Source: an uncultured Oscillospiraceae bacterium
GTDB lineage: Bacteria > Bacillota > Clostridia > Oscillospirales > Oscillospiraceae
Assembly: GCA_947628315.1 (NCBI GenBank)
Contig: CANQZJ010000006.1
Coordinates: 1 to 56,515 of the forward strand
Length of the DNA: 56,515 nucleotides
Reading direction: 5' to 3'
Each line of letters begins with the position of its first letter. Within the stretch, counting starts at the first letter, position 1. Under the pieces are notes generated by a model. It did no database searches. It was not told the origin of the DNA and saw only the letters and a list, made by a program, of their open reading frames with translations. Shown here piece by piece: positions 40,159-47,780 of this stretch. A program made the position numbers and the translations under genes.

Positions 40159-40641
40159 CTATTTTTCGGGCATGAACTCAAGCCCAAGACGGCCATCGTT
40201 CCACGGGAAACTACGACCTGTCAGAAGCCATCTGGCCGCTGTCAGCGAACGAATGGACGCCGTGTTCTCCGCGTCCGTGACAGCCGTGATGTTTTCGACC
40301 CTCCATGCCTTGCAGTAGTCCTCGATGAGCCGGAGCAGGACCGGGGCATACAGCCTGCCGCGCTTCGACGGCCTGATGTAGTAGCCGACCTTCCCGTTCG
40401 CCTCATTCCTGGGGGCCGGTGTCACCCGCGCCACCCCTACGAGGTTCCCGTCCACCCGGAAGGCAAGCTGCCTCTCCTTCCCGATGCAGAACTCCTCCGC
40501 CTCTTTCAGCCACCCCCTGACGCCCACGTCGTAGGCCCTCCAGATGGCGTTGCAGAACTCTCCGCGCTCACTGAACTCCGCGATCATGGCCTCCCACTCC
40601 TCCGCGGGGACCAGCGAGCAGTTCACCAGATCGTATGTCAT
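40159..40641 (-). CDS. GNAT acetyltransferase (160 aa)
   Basis: The GNAT core is visible as ERQLAFRVDGNLVGVARVTP, the acetyl-CoA strand-loop GKVGYYIRPSKRGRLYAPVL and the closing strand ENITAVTDAENTASIRSLTA. Start 40641 (MTYDLVNCSLV) has GGAGG just upstream. It lies between the enzyme cassette and the terminase genes. Acetylation of a DNA base, a sugar or a small metabolite is possible; the substrate is unknown. Confidence 0.8.
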   Translation of the reverse strand: MTYDLVNCSLVPAEEWEAMIAEFSERGEFCNAIWRAYDVGVRGWLKEAEEFCIGKERQLAFRVDGNLVGVARVTPAPRNEANGKVGYYIRPSKRGRLYAPVLLRLIEDYCKAWRVENITAVTDAENTASIRSLTAARWLLTGRSFPWNDGRLGLEFMPEK

Positions 40642-40659
40642 ACCTTCCTCCATGCAGAA

Positions 40660-40690
40660 AGAGGGCGCCCGCTACCGGACGCCCCCTCGC
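40660..40690 (-). terminator. possible terminator between helical protein and GNAT genes
   Basis: AGAGGGCGCCC and GGACGCCCCCT pair with mismatches, followed by TTTCT on the minus strand. It is a weak candidate, but it fits with the separate promoter at 41452-41481. Confidence 0.45.
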
Positions 40691-40703
40691 TTCCTTCTTC
40701 AGC

Positions 40704-41408
40704 TCATTCCCCGCGCATGTCAGGCGGCCAAACCGTCCCGTTGTGCGTGGGGTCAGTCTCCTTCCCGGCCTGGAACTTCCTCAGCCGGGCCTCGTCAGAT
40801 CTGGACAGCTTCCCCTCCTCGCGCTTCTTCCCGTACCAGCCACCGAAGTCGCCATTGTCGAACAGGTTGTACTGGTGCGGGACCAGCGCCTCGTTCTCCT
40901 CGCGGAAGAAGTCCATCCTCGTAGCGCCCCTGGCCCGCCCGCGGGCCGTGTGGCAGTCGAACACATAGTCCGGCACCCGGAACTGGTCTACCTCCTTCAG
41001 CCTCTCGACCGCCTCGTAGTCGACGAACTCGTCATACTCCTCATCCGTCAGCGGCCGGTCGTTCCACATGAAGTTGCAGGCGACGTAATCGGCATCCCTG
41101 TTCTTCCGGGCCATACATAGCAAAACGACCGCCTTTGCAATAAAGAGGTCGTTCGTTTCTCCGGGCTTATAGTTGGCGTTCACGATCTCGTCGGCCTGCT
41201 CCAGCGCGACGATCTCCTTGGTGATGATGCCGTAGCAGTCCTCGGCCGATACGGTCAGGAGCCGCCGCCATAGATACTTTCGGTACTTCACCGACAGCTC
41301 ATTGGCGGCGTATGCCGCGTGCGGCACATCGCTCCTCCGTATCGCCTTCTGAATCATCGACGACATCTCGTACATACTGTACCCATTCTTCGTTACCGGG
41401 TAGCTCAT
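40704..41408 (-). CDS. clamp-loader-like (MgsA C-terminal-like) helical protein (234 aa)
   Basis: Residues 10-75 (EMSSMIQKAIRRSDVPHAAY, AANELSVKYRKYLWRRLLTV, SAEDCYGIITKEIVALE) follow the pattern of the helical C-terminal domain of MgsA/RarA and clamp-loader subunits. The second half has ARKNRDADYVACNFMWNDRP and a Phe/Gly-rich end (NLFDNGDFGGWYGKKR). The ATPase domain is absent. It has its own promoter of the early type. Iyer and colleagues placed such domains near phage base-modification genes; the role is unknown. Confidence 0.7.
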   Translation of the reverse strand: MSYPVTKNGYSMYEMSSMIQKAIRRSDVPHAAYAANELSVKYRKYLWRRLLTVSAEDCYGIITKEIVALEQADEIVNANYKPGETNDLFIAKAVVLLCMARKNRDADYVACNFMWNDRPLTDEEYDEFVDYEAVERLKEVDQFRVPDYVFDCHTARGRARGATRMDFFREENEALVPHQYNLFDNGDFGGWYGKKREEGKLSRSDEARLRKFQAGKETDPTHNGTVWPPDMRGE

Positions 41409-41451
41409 GTGGCAAACATCCCTCCCATAGTGATGGTTTTTTGGTAAGTAT

Positions 41452-41481
41452 ATTCTACCACATATAGTGTGCGAGCGTCAA
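41452..41481 (-). promoter_or_regulatory. early-type promoter module, copy R5
   Basis: TTGACG (41476-41481) and TAGAAT (41452-41457) on the minus strand are 18 bp apart. The segment TTGGTAAGTATATTCTA (plus strand) differs at one base from the early promoter near 54.15 kb, and the base before the -35 box also matches (AAGCG). The GTGTAGGTTTA part is missing. Confidence 0.7.
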
Positions 41482-41489
41482 GCGAACTA

Positions 41490-42788
41490 CTACATGATGT
41501 GTCCAGAGAGATTCGCAGCGTTGATCTCTCCGTGGTCTGGCGCGGTACGGCCGTAGATCGAGACGCCCCTATCGGAGATCACGTACCTGCCTCCACTCGG
41601 GAGGAACATATCCTCCTCCTTCTCCGGGTACCTCAGCACCTCGCGGGTGTGCTTATCCAGGACGGCTAGCCGCGGGACGATGAACTGCCGGGACGCGCTT
41701 ATGGAATATGCGCCGACGTTCTCGAAGATGATGGTGTCGCCCACGCGGATGTCGTCCGTGAAGTGCTGCCGGATGTAGTCATACTCCAGGCAGGTGCTTC
41801 CGGCCAGCGTGGCGTCCTCCACGTGGACCACATCACCGTCCCCGGTCGGCACCACCCGATAGGTGATCTCCCGGCACTCGCACAGCATCCCGATGTGGTT
41901 TGACGTGCAGTCCAGGGTGACGTAGGTCTTGCCCCGGACGTTCTTGATATTGACGACGTGGGCCTCCAGCTCGAACGTGTTCCCCACCAGGGCCGTCCCG
42001 GGCTCCAGGATCAGCTTCACCCTCTCGTCCGGGAAGGCATCCTTCATGGTCCGGGCCACCACTTCGGCGTACTCGTCGAACTCCCCGACGTAATCGGAGA
42101 ACTGGCCGGCCAGGGCCGCCGGCATCTTGCCGAACATCCCGCCGCCCAGGTCCAGGTACGCCGCGCCGTACTCCTTCGCCAGCCAGATCATCGTGTCCAC
42201 CTTGCGCTTCCAGTAGATCGCCTGGCGGGACGTGCCGATGTGGCAGTGGAAGCCGCGCAGCTTCACGAACTCGTCCTGCCTGATCTCCTCCATGAGCGTC
42301 TTGAACTCCTCGCCGTTGATGTCGACGCCGAACCGGGAGCAGAGACCGTTCCCCACATCGAAGTTCACCCGGACGCCCAGGCAGATGGGCTTGTGCAGCT
42401 CTCCGGCGAGCCTGGACAGCGCCTGGTATTCCTCGATGTTGTCCACGTTGACGTAGCCTCCGGCACGGGCCAGCTCGAACTTCTCCTCCGGGTCGGGAAT
42501 GACCCCGTTGTAGACGATGCACTCAGGCAGATACCCAAGCGCCTGCGCGTAGGAGTACTCATACGGAGAGACGACCTCGGCCATGCAGTTCATGCCAACA
42601 TCCTCGCATATCTGCTGGAGGTAGTTGGTTTTGAAGCTGTACGCTATTTGGAAATTCGTGTACAGCGATGTGAACGCTTTTCCAAGCCTGGAGATGTTGT
42701 TGTATAGGGCTGCGCGGTCGAACGTGTAGACCGCAGAATCAGCGTTTGACGAGAATCTGCGGGATGTTTCGTTTGTGGTTATACCCAT
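41490..42788 (-). CDS. PLP-dependent decarboxylase, alanine racemase fold (432 aa)
   Basis: Group IV decarboxylases for diaminopimelate, ornithine or lysine bind PLP through a Lys at the end of the first strand; here it is Lys53 (AYSFKTNY). Further family elements are EVVSPYEYSYAQALGY, FHCHIGTS, LDLGGGMFG, LILEPGTALVGNT and, in the C-terminal barrel, STCLEYDYI, where Cys matches the catalytic Cys of the CESxD motif. The substrate is not clear from sequence. It overlaps the glycosyltransferase-like gene by 50 bases, which ties it to the cassette. Confidence 0.85.
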   Translation of the reverse strand: MGITTNETSRRFSSNADSAVYTFDRAALYNNISRLGKAFTSLYTNFQIAYSFKTNYLQQICEDVGMNCMAEVVSPYEYSYAQALGYLPECIVYNGVIPDPEEKFELARAGGYVNVDNIEEYQALSRLAGELHKPICLGVRVNFDVGNGLCSRFGVDINGEEFKTLMEEIRQDEFVKLRGFHCHIGTSRQAIYWKRKVDTMIWLAKEYGAAYLDLGGGMFGKMPAALAGQFSDYVGEFDEYAEVVARTMKDAFPDERVKLILEPGTALVGNTFELEAHVVNIKNVRGKTYVTLDCTSNHIGMLCECREITYRVVPTGDGDVVHVEDATLAGSTCLEYDYIRQHFTDDIRVGDTIIFENVGAYSISASRQFIVPRLAVLDKHTREVLRYPEKEEDMFLPSGGRYVISDRGVSIYGRTAPDHGEINAANLSGHIM

Positions 42789-43464
42789 AGTACTTCCCCC
42801 ATTTATTTTTCAGGGCATCTATCAGAACGAGGTGCCCCTTCCTCGTCCGGGCCGCTCCATCGTTCGTGTCCATGCTTGCCTTCACACAGATGTAGCGAGG
42901 CTGGAGTATCACCCGGTTCTTGAGCAGCTCCTGCATCATCATGTCCACGTCGGACGCCGCAGGGTCTGCCGGGTCGTAGGTGGCCTTGAACGCGGCCTTA
43001 TTTATCCACCGCAGGTGGCCGGGGACGCCGACGAACTTGAACTCCTGGTCGTAGGCATACGGCGCGATGGAGTTCTGGTCGAAGGCATAGCCGATGCCGA
43101 GGTCGGAGATCAGCTGGGCTATCCTCTCCACCTCGGCGGTTATCGTCTCCTTGTCCGGCTGCCCGTCCTCACCCTGGATGTACGCAGTCGTGTCCAGGCG
43201 GTACACGAACTGCTCGATGTCGTCGTCTGCGACGAAGATCACAGGCTCCGGCGTGTTTTCGATGATCCAGTACAGCGTCGACATGAAGCTCCTGACGGCG
43301 CCATCGGGGATGACGAGCATATCGTCGATGCCAGCGGCCCTGTACGCATCCGCCTCCTCCTCCCGCACCACGTAGGTGCAGTACTCGAAGCAGTTCTTGG
43401 TCAGGATGGCGTTGGGCCGCCGGTACGACATGCAGTAGATGTTAAACGAAGTACTCGGACTCAT
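42739..43464 (-). CDS. TAGT/GREB1-like glycosyltransferase (241 aa)
   Basis: The N-terminus NIYCMSYRRPNAILTKNCFE and the segment YVVREEEADAYRAAGI, then LVIPDGAVRSFMSTLYWI and VIFVADDDIEQF (Asp80-82, a metal/nucleotide-sugar motif) fit the TET/JBP-associated glycosyltransferases. Iyer and colleagues described these as enzymes that put sugars on modified DNA bases in phages. The gene overlaps both neighbours. The exact start is uncertain (ATG 43464 or 43431). The acceptor is unknown and no TET/JBP enzyme is in the window. Confidence 0.75.
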   Translation of the reverse strand: MSPSTSFNIYCMSYRRPNAILTKNCFEYCTYVVREEEADAYRAAGIDDMLVIPDGAVRSFMSTLYWIIENTPEPVIFVADDDIEQFVYRLDTTAYIQGEDGQPDKETITAEVERIAQLISDLGIGYAFDQNSIAPYAYDQEFKFVGVPGHLRWINKAAFKATYDPADPAASDVDMMMQELLKNRVILQPRYICVKASMDTNDGAARTRKGHLVLIDALKNKWGKYYGYNHKRNIPQILVKR

Positions 43465-44467
43465 AGTTCTTGCTCATGCGGAGCGCGTAGTTGATGTCGA
43501 ACTTGCGGTCCTTGACATCGCGCCCGAGGAGCTGGAGGCACCGCAGGTACGGCAGGTTCAGGCCGGCCTTGGCGATGAACGGCAGCGTGGCGCTCAGCCG
43601 GGGGTTCACCTCCAGCAGCTTCACGGTGCCATCAGGCTTCAGCATGAAGTCGCAGCACAGGTTGCCGTCCAGGCCGGTGTCCGCAATAATCTGCTCGGAG
43701 ATTTTGAGCGCCTGCTCGTTCTGGCATATCTCAGCGAACATGGCAGAGCCGAAGGCCATCAGGGACGCCTTGAAGCCGAGGCCGTACAGCAGCTTCCCTT
43801 TCTCCGCGAGGCAGCACATACTGTAATCCTCGCCCTCCTCGTACTCCTGAAGGATTATGTCGCCCTCGTGGTGCTGAATCAGCGCGGTCAGCATGTCGAA
43901 GGTGATGTAGCGGTTCAGGCCGAACTTGTTGAACAGCGTCATGTCCAGGCCCTTCTCCTCGTCCACCACGCTGAAGCCGAGGCCGCCGCAGCGGTCGGGC
44001 AGCTTGCAGCAGATTTTCTTTTCCGGGTAGCCCACGTCCTTTGCGAACGCGACCGCCTCGGCTACGGACGACACCGTGGTCTGCCGGGGCATCAGGTCCG
44101 GGTACATCTTCCCCAGCAGCACCTTGTCACCAGCCATCAGCAGGGACTCCATGCTGGAGACGGACACCTTGATGCCGTTCTCCTCCAGCTCCTCCTTGTT
44201 GGCCGCCATGATCGGCAGCTCAGCAGTGATGAACGGGAAAACGACATCCACGTGCTCCTTCTTGCAGATGTCGATGACGGTCGGGATGTAGTCAGGCTCG
44301 GTGATGCGGGGGACGACGTAGCCGGCGTCCACACCCTTGCGAAGCAGGGCGGTGTCCTCGCAGTTGATACCGACGACGTGAATCTCCTCGCCGTCGTAGT
44401 TGTCCCGCAGCACGGAAATCAGGTCAGCAGAGTGCATCGAGCACCCGGTAATGAGAACTCCTATCAT
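43442..44467 (-). CDS. ATP-grasp ligase (341 aa)
   Basis: The N-terminal pre-ATP-grasp domain starts MIGVLITGCSMHSADLISVL. The ATP-binding loop follows ICCKLPDRCGGLGF, then ILQEYEEGEDYSMCCL, and the metal site is DGTVKLLEVNPRLSATLPF. This is a carbamoyl-phosphate-synthase/PylC-like arrangement that activates a carboxylate and joins it to an amine or other nucleophile. GGAGG precedes the ATG at 44467, which overlaps the end of the ParB-like gene. Confidence 0.88.
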   Translation of the reverse strand: MIGVLITGCSMHSADLISVLRDNYDGEEIHVVGINCEDTALLRKGVDAGYVVPRITEPDYIPTVIDICKKEHVDVVFPFITAELPIMAANKEELEENGIKVSVSSMESLLMAGDKVLLGKMYPDLMPRQTTVSSVAEAVAFAKDVGYPEKKICCKLPDRCGGLGFSVVDEEKGLDMTLFNKFGLNRYITFDMLTALIQHHEGDIILQEYEEGEDYSMCCLAEKGKLLYGLGFKASLMAFGSAMFAEICQNEQALKISEQIIADTGLDGNLCCDFMLKPDGTVKLLEVNPRLSATLPFIAKAGLNLPYLRCLQLLGRDVKDRKFDINYALRMSKNYESEYFV

Positions 44468-45090
44468 TGCTCTTCCTCCAGTTTTTTCGTTTCGGCGTCC
44501 GAGGCCGGTTGTTTCGGGATGATCTGCGCGGCGATGTCGTCGAACCATACGGCCCGGGCCTTTATCTTCCGCCGCTTGGCTATGGGCACCTTCGCATTTT
44601 CGATGCCCAGCAACCGTATCAGGTTCAGGTAGTCCACCTCGTTCTTACAGGCGATGAGAACGTAGTCGTACTTCTCGTACCTGATCAGCTCCATGTTCTT
44701 CACCTTCCTGTCTCCCGGGTTCGACGCCTTCGGGTCTATCCCCAGGTCGACGTTCAGGTCTGCCGTCCAGTCGGCGAGCAGGTCAAGGTCCCACTCACCG
44801 GCGTGCGTGTTCGCCTTGATGTTGATACAGCGCAACTCTGCCTCGCTGTACCCACACAGGCGCTTGCATAATACCTCAGCATCCGGGTCCTTCGCTGCGA
44901 GGGCCTTCACGCGCTGGTTGCCGGAGATGATGTTGTTCTCCTCGTCGATGACGATGACCCCAAAGTCTCCGTACATGTCCAGCGACCGCTCAAGCTCCTC
45001 CCGGTTCTTCTTGCGAATCTTTCGGGGGTTGCCAAATCCCGTCGACAGCTCGCTCACCTTCAGCGTTACGACCTCGATGTGTTTAGCCAT
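44464..45090 (-). CDS. ParB-like nuclease-fold protein (208 aa)
   Basis: The first 95 residues match the ParB/Srx N-terminal fold: VVTLKVSELSTGFGNPRKIR, then ELERSLDMYGDFGVIVIDEE and IISGNQRVKALAAKDP (GxxR motif). The rest continues with WDLDLLADWTADL and RRKIKARAVWFDDIAAQIIP. Phage ParB-like proteins often sit beside DNA-modifying enzymes and bind CTP, DNA or both. AGGAG precedes the ATG at 45090. It opens the cassette and is the first gene after the late promoter. Confidence 0.85.
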   Translation of the reverse strand: MAKHIEVVTLKVSELSTGFGNPRKIRKKNREELERSLDMYGDFGVIVIDEENNIISGNQRVKALAAKDPDAEVLCKRLCGYSEAELRCINIKANTHAGEWDLDLLADWTADLNVDLGIDPKASNPGDRKVKNMELIRYEKYDYVLIACKNEVDYLNLIRLLGIENAKVPIAKRRKIKARAVWFDDIAAQIIPKQPASDAETKKLEEEQ

Positions 45091-45130
45091 AACACCTCTC
45101 CTTCCCAAAAAATATCCTCCCCTCGGAACA

Positions 45131-45162
45131 CTCCACGGGGCGGCAGGACCCCGTGGAGCACT
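45131..45162 (-). promoter_or_regulatory. long stem in the cassette leader
   Basis: CTCCACGGGG and CCCCGTGGAG form a perfect ten-base stem with a loop of about eight bases, with partial pairing beyond. The nearest T run is 17 bases further, so a simple terminator is doubtful. It lies between the late promoter and the ParB-like start codon. Confidence 0.5.
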
Positions 45163-45206
45163 CCTGGGAAGGAATGAGCAGCCAAACTCGCGGTTTGACC
45201 GCCTAC

Positions 45207-45235
45207 ATCATAGCACGCCGTTTTTTCGGACGCAA
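45207..45235 (-). promoter_or_regulatory. candidate late promoter
   Basis: TTGCGT (45230-45235) and TATGAT (45207-45212) on the minus strand have a 17-bp spacer, inside the last codons of the ArpU-type regulator gene. A small inverted repeat, GCGGT and ACCGC (45190-45202), follows the -10 box. The ArpU-type protein encoded directly upstream may act here. Confidence 0.6.
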
Positions 45236-45840
45236 TTCGGTCTTTTTTCAATCCACAGCCCGTCGGCCCCAAAAAACAGGACGGCGAGATCGCTGTACGC
45301 CTTGTTTATCGTGGCATACAGGGTCGTCAGACCGATGTGCTCCTCCTCGGCGAGGTCATAGGTCGATGTCGGCTCGTCCGCGATGAACAGGGCGTAGACG
45401 ACCCGGTACCGGCGCTGCTCATCCTGGTTCAGCGAACGGGCGCAGCGTACCCGGTACGCCTCGATCATCGTGTCGACGTGGCGCATGAGAGCGACAGTCC
45501 GGTACACCCGCTTCTTGTTGCTCACGATGTCGAGCTCGCGCTTATCGACACCGTACTGCATGAGCTGGTTGATGACATCGACAAGGTACTCCGGCGAGTC
45601 GGCGTCCTCCTCGATGCTGTCGGCGTCGACGACGGCCTTCTCGGCCATGACCTTGAAATCCCGGTACTTTTTCAGCAGGACCTTCGTGGCGTTGAAGGCG
45701 TCCCGGCTTCTCTCGCTGTGGTGCTTGGCAGCCGTCTCGATGTAGGCGGAAACGCCGGCCTCTGCACCACGCCGCGCAGCCTCGGTCAGCATAGCCTCCA
45801 GCTTGTCCTCCTGGATGGTGTACATCTTGCCCTTTCCCAT
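45208..45840 (-). CDS. ArpU-type late transcription regulator (210 aa)
   Basis: The N-terminal half is helical (EDKLEAMLTEAARRGAEAGV). The C-terminal part contains STYDLAEEEHIGLTTLYATI and NKAYSDLAVLFFG, which is a sigma-region-4-like helix-turn-helix. This matches ArpU/RinA-type phage regulators that switch on packaging, structural and lysis genes. AGGAGG precedes the ATG at 45840. Its place directly before the late region fits the role. Confidence 0.82.
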   Translation of the reverse strand: MGKGKMYTIQEDKLEAMLTEAARRGAEAGVSAYIETAAKHHSERSRDAFNATKVLLKKYRDFKVMAEKAVVDADSIEEDADSPEYLVDVINQLMQYGVDKRELDIVSNKKRVYRTVALMRHVDTMIEAYRVRCARSLNQDEQRRYRVVYALFIADEPTSTYDLAEEEHIGLTTLYATINKAYSDLAVLFFGADGLWIEKRPNCVRKNGVL

Positions 45841-45930
45841 AGCGTTCCTCCTCGATAAAACACGACCGGCGAAGCGCCTCGCCCCCGGAGGGGCAAGGCA
45901 CACTTCCCGTTCAGTTTTCCTTCTGGTCTC

Positions 45931-46440
45931 TTACTCGTCCGCGTCCGGCTCGTCGTAGCCGTAGTCGTCGTCAGGCGCCGGCAGGCCGTTCTCGACGGGC
46001 TCCGGCAGGCCGGGAGCGCCGTCCATGACTTCCTGGTCGGCCTCGGTGTACTCGGCCTCATAGACGCCGTCCTCGTGGTCGAAGATGGAGGTCTGGCCGT
46101 TGTCGATCTCCCTCATGACCCACTCGCCGGTCTCCTCGTCCCACACCAGCTCGAAGTTGCCGCCCTGCTGTCCGCTGCGCTCGTCCTTGAGCTGCATGAC
46201 CGTGCTCATCTTATGGGTGAACAGGGGCTTGGTGATGTCGCGCATGGCGCCGTCCGTGGCGGACTGGAGGTCACGGGCCTGGCCGGGCGTGAGCGTCACG
46301 TTCAGCTTGATCGTCAGGCTGCCGTCCTGGGAGCCGCGCTTCTTCATCTCCGTCAGGAGATTCTGGAGCATCTGCTCGAAGTCCATCTTCAGGTTGTTGA
46401 AGGTCTCGCCGCTCAGCGAGAGGGTGTACGTGCTATCCAT
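45931..46440 (-). CDS. hypothetical acidic protein (169 aa)
   Basis: The protein begins MDSTYTLSLSGETFNNLKMD and has a basic middle and a very acidic C-terminus (TEADQEVMDGAPGLPEP, then PDDDYGYDEPDADE). ATG 46440 is chosen because GGAG lies seven bases upstream; another ATG at 46446 is too close. No family is recognised, though the arrangement recalls phage regulators of recombination. Confidence 0.6.
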   Translation of the reverse strand: MDSTYTLSLSGETFNNLKMDFEQMLQNLLTEMKKRGSQDGSLTIKLNVTLTPGQARDLQSATDGAMRDITKPLFTHKMSTVMQLKDERSGQQGGNFELVWDEETGEWVMREIDNGQTSIFDHEDGVYEAEYTEADQEVMDGAPGLPEPVENGLPAPDDDYGYDEPDADE

Positions 46441-46442
46441 TG

Positions 46443-46760
46443 TCATTCTCCTTTCGTGCTGTCGATCTTTTCAGTGTTGAACATATCGGGGTTATCCTCT
46501 ATCACCATGTAGAGGGCGTGGGCAAGCTCGTCTATCTTTTTCTCGTCGTGCTGGTCGTAGCCGAGGTGCTCATAGATGCCGCGCATCAGCTCGTGGAGGA
46601 AGTCGACCTCCATCTTCTTCTGGGCGTTCGGGCATACACGGATGGCGAGGTTGCAGTAGTCGATCTCGCCGGAGTAGCTGACCTTTCCAAGGTCCAGCTT
46701 ATCGGTGATCTCGACGGTATACGTGACACCGCCGATTTTGACTGCGCTCGGGATATTCAT
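46443..46760 (-). CDS. degenerate metallopeptidase-like protein (105 aa)
   Basis: The pattern KIGGVTYTVEITDKLDLGKV, SGEIDYCNLAIRVCPN and FLHELMRGIYEHLGY matches small phage metallopeptidase-fold proteins that normally carry HExxH. Here the second His is Arg (HELMR), so zinc binding and catalysis are doubtful. It ends at an overlap with the next gene. It may have a structural or regulatory role. Confidence 0.7.
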   Translation of the reverse strand: MNIPSAVKIGGVTYTVEITDKLDLGKVSYSGEIDYCNLAIRVCPNAQKKMEVDFLHELMRGIYEHLGYDQHDEKKIDELAHALYMVIEDNPDMFNTEKIDSTKGE

Positions 46761-47338
46761 GACCGGTCCCCCTTCTTCACGTCGTAGTAGGCATCGAACA
46801 CCAGGTCGTAGCCAGCCTTGCCATGAGCACCGCACTTCGGGCAGGAGAAGCTGACCACCGTGCCGTCGTCAACGATCTCCTGGTCCCCTCCGTACTCTAT
46901 CTCCGCCCCACATACCGGGCAATGGCCCTCCCGGTCGAGGGCTTCTTTGGCTGCGGCGAAATCATCTGGAGTGAGGCCGGTGTCCTCGAACGCCTTGAGC
47001 CGCTCACGCAGCTCGGCGAAGGCCCAGCCGGCGGTGTGGATGATGGCGAGGATGCCCTCCGGCTCCTCCGGCCCTTCGTCCATCATGTCAGTTATGAGCG
47101 CGTCCAGGTCACGGTCGTCCTCCGGCAGTTTCAAGGAGAACAGGCCCAGGGTCTTTGCCGCCAGGCGGATGAAGTCCGTGAGCTTGATGTCCTCGCACCC
47201 GGGCCATGGCCCGCCGTTGCGGACCCACGTCTCGTTGTCTTTGGCGAAGAACAGGTTTAGGGCCATGCTCACGTTGCAGTCAGGCTGGTCAGTCGTCAGC
47301 CTTCGGCTACTCCAGCTCTTTTTCGGTCTGTAGCTCAT
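46757..47338 (-). CDS. hypothetical protein with zinc ribbon (193 aa)
   Basis: The N-terminus is basic (MSYRPKKSWSSRRLTTDQ). A segment ERLKAFEDTGLTPDDFAAAK is a motif shared with many phage hypothetical proteins (xYEDTGLTPE). A zinc ribbon follows (CPVCGAEIEYGG, then FSCPKCGAHG). It is in the early operon. The function is unknown. Confidence 0.65.
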   Translation of the reverse strand: MSYRPKKSWSSRRLTTDQPDCNVSMALNLFFAKDNETWVRNGGPWPGCEDIKLTDFIRLAAKTLGLFSLKLPEDDRDLDALITDMMDEGPEEPEGILAIIHTAGWAFAELRERLKAFEDTGLTPDDFAAAKEALDREGHCPVCGAEIEYGGDQEIVDDGTVVSFSCPKCGAHGKAGYDLVFDAYYDVKKGDRS

Positions 47339-47354
47339 TCCTTACCTCCCAAGT

Positions 47355-47780
47355 TCAGATTTCGTTGATGGTGACGACCACCCGCGGATGCTCGGCATAG
47401 AACTTTCGGACCATGCCGTCTACCACCTGGGCGTCGTCCCGATATGCGATACCGTTCAGGCTGTCGCAGATCACCTTGCCGATGTTGTCGAAGTCGGGCT
47501 TCTTCGTGGGCCGTATCTTCTTTTCGAGCATGGCCTTCCGCTTCTTCTTGCTGACAGACGACGGGATGGCGTAGAAGGCGTACACCCGCACGTCCAGCAT
47601 GGCGTCATCCGGGAAGCGGACGCCCGGGCACTGCTGCCGGAACTCCGTTTTTACCAGATTCTCATAGAGCACCGTCTCGTCTGGCGTCCGGGTGATGACC
47701 CGGCCACGCTGCGTGGAGAACCGGGGGCGGCCCTTGCCTTGCGGCTCTCCGGGGATTACAAAGCTGACGCTCTTTGTCAT
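47355..47780 (-). CDS. RusA-like Holliday junction resolvase (141 aa)
   Basis: RusA enzymes cut four-way DNA junctions. Family motifs are IPGEPQGKGRPRFS near the N-terminus and KPDFDNIGKVICDSLNGIAY followed by RDDAQVV, which holds the acidic active-site residues. Start 47780 overlaps the previous stop (GAATGAC). It works with the recombination genes at 50.4-52.7 kb. Confidence 0.9.
   Translation of the reverse strand: MTKSVSFVIPGEPQGKGRPRFSTQRGRVITRTPDETVLYENLVKTEFRQQCPGVRFPDDAMLDVRVYAFYAIPSSVSKKKRKAMLEKKIRPTKKPDFDNIGKVICDSLNGIAYRDDAQVVDGMVRKFYAEHPRVVVTINEI

Noticed and set aside
41490-44467. Cassette as a host cell-wall or lysine biosynthesis operon picked up by chance.
   Set aside because: The combination with ParB-like and TAGT-like genes, overlapping genes and place between late regulator and terminase fit a phage function better, though the possibility is not excluded.
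45131-45162. Stem upstream of the ParB-like gene as a terminator of the early operon.
   Set aside because: No T run follows directly; the nearest is 17 bases away, so it is listed as a leader structure only.
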